This document shows, in pieces, positions 15,530-21,594 of a stretch of 21,594 nt of DNA; position 1 is the stretch's first letter, and the number at the start of each line of letters is the position of its first letter. The translations under genes were made by a program, and so were the position numbers. The stretch is from assembly GCA_947461985.1 (NCBI GenBank), contig CANHNT010000002.1, positions 1 to 21,594 on the forward strand, written 5' to 3'. Source of the stretch: Bacteroidota bacterium. GTDB taxonomy: Bacteria; Bacteroidota; Bacteroidia; Chitinophagales; Chitinophagaceae. Below the pieces are notes generated by a model. That model was not told the origin of the DNA. It ran no database searches and was given only the letters and a program-made list of their open reading frames with translations.

Positions 15530-16408
15530 ATGCAAATAGCCATCTATAATCGCGCATTAAGTGAAGATGATTTTTCAATCTATAAAAAAATGTTTGAAAT
15601 ACTTTTACGGTATGATATAAAACCTGTAATTTTTGAACCTTTTGTTGAAAAATTAAAAGCGTTTAATTCCTTACCTGACCAATATGAAATATTTTCAGAT
15701 GTAAAACCATTGACAAATAAAGTGAATTTTTTATTCAGTTTTGGTGGAGATGGCACCTTATTAGATACTGTAAAATATGTTGGGGATAAAAAAATCCCTA
15801 TTTTAGGAATTAATTTAGGTCGATTAGGTTTTTTAGCGTCTACAAAAATGGAAGAAATAGAATTTGCTATAGATTCTTTACAAAAAGGAGCGTATTTATT
15901 AGACAATAGAACACTCATTCATTTAGATGCTAGCATCCCTATTTTTAAAGAATTTCCCTTTGCGTTAAATGAGTTTTCAATACACCGAAAAGACAGCTCA
16001 TCATTAATAAAAATTCATACATATTTAAATGGAGAATTTTTGTGTACTTACTGGGCAGATGGGTTAATTGTTTCTACACCAACTGGTTCAACAGGTTATT
16101 CGTTAAGTTGTGGGGGGCCAATTATTTTTCCTCAAGCCAATAGCTTTGTCATTACACCTGTTGCGCCTCATAATTTAAATGTAAGACCATTGGTAATATC
16201 AGACAAGAGTATTGTTTCATTTGAGGTAGAAGGGAGAGCTGAAAACTTTTTATGTACACTAGATTCTCGATCAGAAACGATCGATAGTAGTGTTTCATTA
16301 GCCATTCGTAAAGAAAATTTTGATATACAATTGGTACGATTGGAAGGACAGAATTTCTTGCATACACTACAAACCAAATTATATTGGGGTGCAGACAGTA
16401 GAAATTAA
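15530..16408 (+). CDS. nadK: NAD kinase
   Basis: Cytoplasmic enzyme phosphorylating NAD+ to NADP+, 292 residues, the typical length. The diagnostic motifs are all present: FGGDGTLLD with G72, G73 and D74; the GINLGRLGFLA segment (93-103); the NE pair (N147-E148) in ALNEFSIHR; the adenine/ribose-binding TPTGSTGYS (183-191) followed by SCGGPI; and the C-terminal PHNLNVRPLVI segment. The start ATG is 3 bases after the Omp85-like stop, so the two are almost certainly translated from one mRNA, although their functions look unrelated. It converges on purS across 42 bases. Confidence 0.96.
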   Translation: MQIAIYNRALSEDDFSIYKKMFEILLRYDIKPVIFEPFVEKLKAFNSLPDQYEIFSDVKPLTNKVNFLFSFGGDGTLLDTVKYVGDKKIPILGINLGRLGFLASTKMEEIEFAIDSLQKGAYLLDNRTLIHLDASIPIFKEFPFALNEFSIHRKDSSSLIKIHTYLNGEFLCTYWADGLIVSTPTGSTGYSLSCGGPIIFPQANSFVITPVAPHNLNVRPLVISDKSIVSFEVEGRAENFLCTLDSRSETIDSSVSLAIRKENFDIQLVRLEGQNFLHTLQTKLYWGADSRN

Positions 16409-16426
16409 TTCATTTCAATGATGAAT
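16408..16426. terminator. Weak hairpin between the converging nadK and purS
   Basis: A 6-bp inverted repeat, ATTCAT (16408-16413) and ATGAAT (16421-16426), with a 7-base loop overlapping the nadK stop, then AATTTT. It could act as a bidirectional terminator but is short and AT-rich. Confidence 0.2.
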
Positions 16427-16450
16427 AATTTTCAAACCTAATACAAGCAA

Positions 16451-16699
16451 CTAATCACCAACAATAATCGTATAGTTTTCCATTACTGCATTGTAGAGCA
16501 TTTTTTTACAAGCATGATCAGCAATTTGATGCGCCTCCTCTTTAGAATTTGCTTCAATAGTTAACGTAACATGTTTGCCAATGCGCACGTTTTGAATGGC
16601 ATTTAATTGTAGTCGATGAAGGCTTTCATTAACTGCTTTTCCTTGTGGGTCCAACAATTCAGTTAATGGCATAATAGTAATGTGAGCTGTAAAAATCAT
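16451..16699 (-). CDS. purS: Phosphoribosylformylglycinamidine synthase subunit PurS
   Basis: Small subunit of the three-part FGAM synthase (PurS-PurQ-PurL) in purine biosynthesis, 82 residues, the usual size. The sequence fits PurS throughout: TAHITIMPLTELLDPQGKAV at the start, the VRIGKHVTLTIEA strand, EEAHQIADHACKKMLYNAVME and the terminal YTIIVGD. It probably bridges PurQ and small-type PurL, neither of which is in the window; its presence implies the organism uses the split rather than the large fused enzyme. The ATG overlaps the pssA stop by four bases (ATGA), so translation is probably coupled. Confidence 0.93.
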   Translation of the reverse strand: MIFTAHITIMPLTELLDPQGKAVNESLHRLQLNAIQNVRIGKHVTLTIEANSKEEAHQIADHACKKMLYNAVMENYTIIVGD

Positions 16700-17457
16700 G
16701 ATTCTGACGGATTATTAGCGAATGATAAAGTAATATAAAGTAAAAATGAAAACGGAATAGCTAAACTTTGTAAAAACGGAATAGCCAATAAGGTTAATGC
16801 CAACCAAGTAACTTGTGGCCAATATTTTTTAATTGAAAATTGAGAAAACTTAAGGGTAAATAATTTAAAATGGCTTACCATCAACCAACATAAAACACCA
16901 ATAATTGAATATAAAATCCAAGGATTTAAAAGAGCGTTTCCAATACCTAAAGGATTTTGCAATACAATAATGGGCAAAGATGCAACAACTAATCCATTTG
17001 CAGGAATAGGAACACCTGTAAAATAGGAAGTTGTAGCAGGGGCATTATTAAATTGAGCTAAACGCAAAGCCCCAAAACAAGCCACTAAAAAAGCAGGACT
17101 CACAGCCCAAATAGAAATGTCCATGGCCGAAGGAGATTGCATCCAAGCAGACCATAATAATTTCATTAAAATCATGCTGGGTGCTACGCCAAACGAAACC
17201 ACATCAGCCAAAGAATCTAAATCTTTACCAATAGGCGAAAAAACTTGTAACCATCTAGCGGCCATACCATCAAACAAATCAAAAACAGCAGCAATGAAAA
17301 TACAAAGACTAGCATAATACACCTGAGAAGTACCACTCACCCAAAATTTCTCCCCATTAAGCTCACCTAAAAAGGGTTGTGCATGCAAAGTAAAAACGAT
17401 TGCCATACAACCCATAAATAGGTTGCCAAGTGTGAGTATATTAGGTAAGTGTTTCAT
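16696..17457 (-). CDS. pssA: CDP-diacylglycerol-serine O-phosphatidyltransferase PssA
   Basis: Integral membrane enzyme making phosphatidylserine from CDP-diacylglycerol and serine, the precursor of phosphatidylethanolamine. Its 253 residues carry the complete CDP-alcohol phosphotransferase signature DG-x2-AR-x8-G-x3-D-x3-D (D63, G64, A67, R68, G77, D81, D85), with a further D60 just before. The N-terminus (HLPNILTLGNLFMGCMAIVF) and several hydrophobic helices are typical of the PssA type II enzyme. The loop with the FNNAPATTSYFTGVPIPANG segment supports serine rather than glycerol-phosphate as acceptor. It lies 33 bases after the GT4 gene and overlaps purS by four bases. A -7 box (17467-17474) 9 bases before the ATG suggests its own promoter. 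Confidence 0.94.
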   Translation of the reverse strand: MKHLPNILTLGNLFMGCMAIVFTLHAQPFLGELNGEKFWVSGTSQVYYASLCIFIAAVFDLFDGMAARWLQVFSPIGKDLDSLADVVSFGVAPSMILMKLLWSAWMQSPSAMDISIWAVSPAFLVACFGALRLAQFNNAPATTSYFTGVPIPANGLVVASLPIIVLQNPLGIGNALLNPWILYSIIGVLCWLMVSHFKLFTLKFSQFSIKKYWPQVTWLALTLLAIPFLQSLAIPFSFLLYITLSFANNPSES

Positions 17458-17466
17458 TTAAAAGAG

Positions 17467-17474
17467 CAAATATA
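17467..17474 (-). promoter_or_regulatory. Candidate -7 box (TATATTTG) of pssA-purS
   Basis: An exact TAnnTTTG match on the minus strand, 9 bases before the pssA ATG at 17457, in the 33-base gap after the GT4 gene. It would let the housekeeping pssA-purS pair be expressed apart from the polysaccharide genes. No -33 TTG is seen. Confidence 0.4.
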
Positions 17475-17490
17475 AGTAAAAAAAGGAAGC

Positions 17491-18723
17491 TTAGTTTTTA
17501 GCTGCATTTAAAATAGTTTCAACTCGTTGATTCCAAGTATGATTTTTCAAAGCAAAGTTTTTAATTTCAGATTGTTTGTCAACAAAATATTGTGCGTTTT
17601 CAAAAAGAAAATTAATAGCATTGCTTATTTCATTTGTTGATAAAGGAATTGGAACAACTTTGCCGTAATTTATTTTTTTTATTTCATTGATATATTCTAC
17701 ATCTGTGGACAAAATAGGTTTGCCCATGCCTAATGCTTCATAAAATTTTATAGGAGATAATTGATAAGAAACTATCGTTTTTAATAGAGGAACTAAATTA
17801 CATGCTTTTACATATTCAATGGCTTCAAGAAACGGCATAGCATCTTTAAATATAATATTATCAGCTAGCTGAAGAGAGTTTACTAAAGAAATGATTTTTT
17901 CTTTCATAACTCCATTTCCAATGATGTAGAATAGAATATCTCTTTTGTATTTACTTTCATTTAATCCATTAACAAGTTCTATTAATCCATCCCAAGAAGT
18001 TAATGTTCCAACATGTGCAATTACATATTTGTCTAATGGTATATTCAATTTATTTCTAGAAAAAGTAATATCTACATCGGTATTTATTAAATCAATATCA
18101 GTTGCATTTGGCACAACTATTACATTGCTTTTAGGTGAAAGAGATAATATGAAATCTTTAATTTTATCAGTCACAGCTACATTCAAATCGCTATTCTCAA
18201 AAGCAGCTTTTTCTTGACTACTTACTATTTTTTCTGTAATAAAATTACTTCGTAAAAATGATCCTATTGTCCCCCAAGATTTTTGTTTTGCTAAAAACTT
18301 TAATTGATCATTTGTTATATCATTATATTCTAAAACAATTGTGAGTTTTTTTATTTTTAATTTACGAAGCGATAAAATTATTTTATGAGATAAATTCAAT
18401 GCATAACGATGATAAATAAAAAATTCAGCATCTTTATTTTCTTTAATAATTTTTTTTAATTCAAAAATATAAGCTGCACAATATTTTTTATAAAAAAGTA
18501 ATTTATTAATAAATCCAGAAGTTGGAGGTTGCAAGCTAGATAAATCAATTTTTTGCAATTCATTTAATGAAAGAAAGCAATCTAAACTACTCCCTATAAT
18601 GTACTTTTCTGAAAACAATTGAGTATTTAAAAATCCTTTTAATATTCCTTTAGTATGAGTTCCTACAGCACCTTTCTCACAGCTAGCCATTCCACCTATA
18701 TAAACAAATACTTTCTTATCCAT
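17491..18723 (-). CDS. Glycosyltransferase family 4 (GT-B) protein
   Basis: Predicted cytoplasmic or membrane-associated sugar transferase of 410 residues with a GT-B fold. The N-terminal domain opens with VFVYIGGMASCEKGAVGTHTKG. The C-terminal donor-binding domain shows VPNATDI (204-210), HVGTLTSWDGL (237-247), FYIIGNG and the signature KFYEALGMGKPILSTD with E329. The donor and acceptor sugars cannot be told from the sequence. The gene starts 6 bases after the asparagine-synthase-like gene and belongs with it and wecB in a surface polysaccharide or glycoconjugate cluster that probably continues to the right of the window. Its codon composition is notably A/T-rich with many Lys, Asn and Ile residues, common for such variable clusters. 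Confidence 0.85.
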   Translation of the reverse strand: MDKKVFVYIGGMASCEKGAVGTHTKGILKGFLNTQLFSEKYIIGSSLDCFLSLNELQKIDLSSLQPPTSGFINKLLFYKKYCAAYIFELKKIIKENKDAEFFIYHRYALNLSHKIILSLRKLKIKKLTIVLEYNDITNDQLKFLAKQKSWGTIGSFLRSNFITEKIVSSQEKAAFENSDLNVAVTDKIKDFILSLSPKSNVIVVPNATDIDLINTDVDITFSRNKLNIPLDKYVIAHVGTLTSWDGLIELVNGLNESKYKRDILFYIIGNGVMKEKIISLVNSLQLADNIIFKDAMPFLEAIEYVKACNLVPLLKTIVSYQLSPIKFYEALGMGKPILSTDVEYINEIKKINYGKVVPIPLSTNEISNAINFLFENAQYFVDKQSEIKNFALKNHTWNQRVETILNAAKN

Positions 18724-18729
18724 TTTTTT

Positions 18730-20610
18730 CTAAAACTTTTCAATTAAAGATCCTCCCATCAAAATTCTCCAACTATTATTTTTCACTTCTCCTGCATCTT
18801 CAGCCAATATTTTTTTAGATAAAATATTCTCATTTAAAATTTTATTATCAATCAATTTTTCTTTTTGAAATTGAATTTTATCTGAAATTTCTTTTCGTTC
18901 CATCCAAGATTTTTGAGGTGGTTCGTAGCCTATTTTATCTTTACGCCAAGCTATTTCTTTTGGTAAAATATCTTGAAAGGTTTCTCTCATAATCCATTTT
19001 GTCCATCCATTATTAATTTTCATTGAAGAGGGTAGTGTGAATAAAAAATCGACTAATTCGTGAGATAAAAAAGGCAATCTAACCTCTCTACTATTTGCCA
19101 TACTATTTCTATCGGCATAACGTAAAAGTTCTTGAAGTCCTTTATTCATAGTGCTTGAATATAAACTATTATTTAAACCAACATGAACATATTTATTTTC
19201 AAAACTTTCTTTGTAGTAAGCATTAAAAAAATCTTTATTAAAAAGGGGATCTTTAATTTGCTTTAATTTTTCTTGATGTTTTCGAAGTTGGGATGCGGAG
19301 TTTGGAAATACCTGTTTTAGTTTATTTTTCCATCCAGTATTTACTGAAGGATTAATATCACTAGTTGAATACATTTTGTTATATTCATCTAACTCTGTTT
19401 TATAAAGCGAAGGATTTGTATTTTTTAATTCATTAAAATAATCGATAAAATATCTATGATATCCTGCCATAATTTCGTCTGCACCTTGACCATCAAGCAA
19501 AACAGTAACATTGTTTTGTTTTGCTAATTTCATAACACAAAATTGTGCATAAATGCTAGCACTTGTAAATGGTTCCTCTTGATGGTAAATGACTTTATCA
19601 ATATCATTAATTAAACCATCATCGTTTGGTGTAACAAAAAAGGGTTCAACATTTGTAGAGTTAATCACAAAATCCATGAACTGGCGCTCATCTTTTTTAT
19701 AACCTGGAAAAACGGCACTAAACGTATTTTGTTTTTGGATAGTTCCCAATTTAAATTCATCAATAATTTTTACTACTAATGAAGAATCTAAACCTCCACT
19801 CAAACTACTTCCTATAGTAACATCACTTCTTAATCTTCTTTTCACTGATGTAGTAAAAAGTTCTCTAAATTGAGTCTTCGCTTCCTCAATACTTATTGAA
19901 TAATTAATATTTTTCCAATTTATATCATAATAAGGTTGAATAGAAATTTCTAGTGAATTCAAATTAATTTTTAAAAAATGGGAGTGTGGCAAACGAATAC
20001 AGTTCTTAAAATGTGTTTCAGTTCTATCATTTGGATTTTCTGTAAAGCCATACGACAAATAATTAAACAACATTTTGTTATTTACTTCTTTAGCAATTCC
20101 TCCGGCCCAAAGGCATTTCATTTCACTGCCAAATAAAAAATACTTTCCTTTTTCGTAGCTATAAAAAAAAGGTTTTTCTCCAAAACGATCTCTTGCACAA
20201 AAAACATTATTTTCTTGCGCATCATAAATCACAAACGAAAACATACCATCCAACAATTGCAAGCAATTTTCTTTATCTCGGTCATACAAAGCCATTAAAA
20301 CTTCGGTATCGCTTTGTGTTTTAAATGTATAACCTTGTTTTACTAATGTTTCTTTTAATTCAATATAGTTATAAATTTCTCCATTAAATACAATAGAGTA
20401 TCGTCCTAAATAATGCATGGGTTGGTCTGCTTCATGGCTTAAATCAATAATTGACAATCGTCTGTGTCCTAAACCTACTTGTCCATCAGCAGAAATCCAT
20501 TGACCATCACCATCTGGGCCACGATGCTCAATGATGTCCGTCATTTTTTTTAGCCTGTCTATTGTAAGTTCAGAAGTGTCTTTTGTAATTATGCCAGCAA
20601 TTCCACACAT
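18730..20610 (-). CDS. Asparagine synthase (glutamine-hydrolysing)-like amidotransferase
   Basis: Class II glutamine amidotransferase fused to an ATP-dependent synthetase domain, 626 residues. The catalytic Cys2 in MCGIAG is exposed after removal of Met1. The glutaminase domain continues with RGPDGDG (30-36), GHRRLSIIDLS (48-58) and FNGEIYNY (75-82). The synthetase domain has the pyrophosphate loop SGGLDSS (271-277), the DGQGADEIMAGYHRY segment, and MRETFQDILPKEIAWRKDKIGYEPP near the C-terminus. The fold is that of AsnB, but paralogues beside glycosyltransferases often amidate the carboxyl of a uronic acid in polysaccharide. With wecB upstream (52 bases) and a GT4 downstream (6 bases), that role is likely here, though plain asparagine synthesis cannot be excluded. 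Confidence 0.9.
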   Translation of the reverse strand: MCGIAGIITKDTSELTIDRLKKMTDIIEHRGPDGDGQWISADGQVGLGHRRLSIIDLSHEADQPMHYLGRYSIVFNGEIYNYIELKETLVKQGYTFKTQSDTEVLMALYDRDKENCLQLLDGMFSFVIYDAQENNVFCARDRFGEKPFFYSYEKGKYFLFGSEMKCLWAGGIAKEVNNKMLFNYLSYGFTENPNDRTETHFKNCIRLPHSHFLKINLNSLEISIQPYYDINWKNINYSISIEEAKTQFRELFTTSVKRRLRSDVTIGSSLSGGLDSSLVVKIIDEFKLGTIQKQNTFSAVFPGYKKDERQFMDFVINSTNVEPFFVTPNDDGLINDIDKVIYHQEEPFTSASIYAQFCVMKLAKQNNVTVLLDGQGADEIMAGYHRYFIDYFNELKNTNPSLYKTELDEYNKMYSTSDINPSVNTGWKNKLKQVFPNSASQLRKHQEKLKQIKDPLFNKDFFNAYYKESFENKYVHVGLNNSLYSSTMNKGLQELLRYADRNSMANSREVRLPFLSHELVDFLFTLPSSMKINNGWTKWIMRETFQDILPKEIAWRKDKIGYEPPQKSWMERKEISDKIQFQKEKLIDNKILNENILSKKILAEDAGEVKNNSWRILMGGSLIEKF

Positions 20611-20633
20611 TAATCGAAAAAATATTTATTTGT

Positions 20634-20641
20634 CAAATTTA
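20634..20641 (-). promoter_or_regulatory. Candidate -7 box (TAAATTTG) before the amidotransferase gene
   Basis: An exact TAnnTTTG match on the minus strand, 23 bases before the ATG at 20610, in the 52-base gap after wecB. It is a possible internal promoter of the polysaccharide operon. Confidence 0.3.
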
Positions 20642-20662
20642 GAAAAAAATAATGAGCCCTTT

Positions 20663-21594
20663 CTATAAATTTTGTGAGATTAACGTTGTAATTTCTTTAG
20701 CAGCTTGTCCATCACCATACACCTTGTCTACATATGCACCTGGTTTTTCAGTAATGGCTTTTTTAATTTGAGATAAATCATCAAAAATTAACGTATTCCA
20801 ACCATTCACTAATGTTTCAGTCCATTCAGTTTCGCTACGAAGCGTAATACATTTTTTACCTAAAATATACGCCTCTTTTTGAATGCCACCACTGTCTGTA
20901 ATTACGCAATCACAATATTTTTGATACGAAACACTGTCAGCATAACTCATAGGCGGAATAAAACTAATATTCGGAAAATCACTTTCGCTCATTCCAAAAC
21001 CTTTCAAACGGGCCACCGTTCTTGGATGAATAGAGAAAACGACTTTTTTATCTAAATCATTTAAAATAGTCAAAATACTTTTCAAACGAGCATCTTCGTC
21101 CGTGTTGTATGGTCTGTGAATGGTTACAAAATAATACGGTTCAGTCAATAAAGGTTGCACGGTAGGTTCAATCAATTTAATCATATCACACATCACATCT
21201 CCACATCTATATATATGGTTATGTGTAATGCCTTCTTTTTTCAAATTTTCAATCGCGCCATCTGTTGGGCAAAATAATAATTTTGAAAACTCATCAGCCA
21301 CAATTCTATTTATCTCTTCGGGCATTTCTCTGTTAAAACTTCTCAATCCAGCCTCAATATGAATAATTGGAATGTGCATTTTTGCACCTACCAAAGCACC
21401 TGCTAACGTTGAGTTGGTGTCACCATAAACCAAAATAGCATCAGGTTTTTCGGCCATACAAACTTTTTCAATTTCAGTCATCATAATGCCCGTTTGCTCA
21501 CCTTGAGGTTTGCTACCACCAATATCAAACTTAAAATCAGGCTTAGGAATATTTAATTCATTAAAAAAAATGGCGCTCATATTTTCATCATAGT
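20663..21594 (-). CDS. wecB: UDP-N-acetylglucosamine 2-epimerase, non-hydrolysing (5' end cut by window)
   Basis: Cytoplasmic enzyme interconverting UDP-GlcNAc and UDP-ManNAc for surface polysaccharide synthesis. The reading frame is open past the ATG at 21580 to the window edge: the upstream codons read YDEN before MSAIFFNELNIPKPDF, which matches the internal HYDENMS segment of this family. The gene therefore begins outside the window and about 30-40 N-terminal residues are missing. Key segments present are YGDTNSTLAG (catalytic Asp), HIEAGLRSF (Glu), PEEINR (Glu), TIHRPYNTD (active-site His), SIHPRT, and DSGGIQKEA near the C-terminus, followed by RSETEWTE. Downstream lie the amidotransferase and GT4 genes. 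A uridine-diphospho-ManNAc dehydrogenase, expected as a partner, is not visible. Confidence 0.93.
   Translation of the reverse strand, partial: YDENMSAIFFNELNIPKPDFKFDIGGSKPQGEQTGIMMTEIEKVCMAEKPDAILVYGDTNSTLAGALVGAKMHIPIIHIEAGLRSFNREMPEEINRIVADEFSKLLFCPTDGAIENLKKEGITHNHIYRCGDVMCDMIKLIEPTVQPLLTEPYYFVTIHRPYNTDEDARLKSILTILNDLDKKVVFSIHPRTVARLKGFGMSESDFPNISFIPPMSYADSVSYQKYCDCVITDSGGIQKEAYILGKKCITLRSETEWTETLVNGWNTLIFDDLSQIKKAITEKPGAYVDKVYGDGQAAKEITTLISQNL

Noticed and set aside
21578..21580. ATG as the start of the UDP-GlcNAc 2-epimerase
   Set aside because: The frame is open upstream and the codons before it read YDEN, part of a conserved internal segment, so the ATG is an internal methionine and the gene is cut by the window edge.
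1..21594. Defence island, CRISPR, prophage, insertion sequence, tRNA or rRNA
   Set aside because: No regularly spaced repeats, transposase, integrase, phage structural genes or tRNA-like cloverleaf could be recognised on either strand; the gene content is core and envelope-related.

Overview
The window looks like an ordinary chromosomal segment of an AT-rich member of the Bacteroidota. The grounds are the low GC content, the recurring Bacteroidota-type -7 promoter box (TAnnTTTG) just upstream of many starts, an RprY-like response regulator, and protein families typical of that phylum. Coding density is high. No intergenic stretch exceeds 300 bases, and I see no tRNA, rRNA, CRISPR array, insertion sequence or phage gene. 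Two genes run off the edges: the response regulator (left, 3' end missing) and the UDP-GlcNAc 2-epimerase (right, 5' end missing).

Layout. 1-645 (-): OmpR-type response regulator. 761-1993 (+): LolC/E-FtsX-like permease. 2036-5596 (-): an efflux pair, TolC-like outer-membrane protein then RND/MacA-type adaptor, followed by a DUF2200 protein. 5709-7310 (+): L-aspartate oxidase NadB. 7505-10020 (-): a probable operon YkuK-like RNase H-fold protein, SelO pseudokinase, GxxExxY protein. 10235-12099 (-): beta-CASP metallo-beta-lactamase RNA hydrolase, then a CoA-binding protein. 12244-16408 (+): a tight four-gene run of Asp-box lipoprotein, secreted propeller-like protein, single-POTRA Omp85 barrel and NAD kinase. 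16451-21594 (-): wecB, an asparagine-synthase-like amidotransferase, a GT4 glycosyltransferase, pssA and purS, apparently the edge of a surface polysaccharide cluster running into housekeeping genes.

How the genes fit together. Much of the window concerns the cell envelope: efflux, lipoprotein sorting, an Omp85 barrel with two exported companions, phosphatidylserine synthesis and surface glycan. The rest is core metabolism (NAD synthesis and phosphorylation, purine synthesis) and RNA or protein quality functions. I found no clearly new defence or mobile system. The items most worth a second look are the exported propeller / one-POTRA barrel / nadK run; the duplicated 12-bp palindrome ATTGT-GA-ACAAT upstream of the YkuK-SelO operon, one copy covering a predicted promoter; and the set of promoter boxes placed only 8-11 bases before start codons, which implies nearly leaderless mRNAs.
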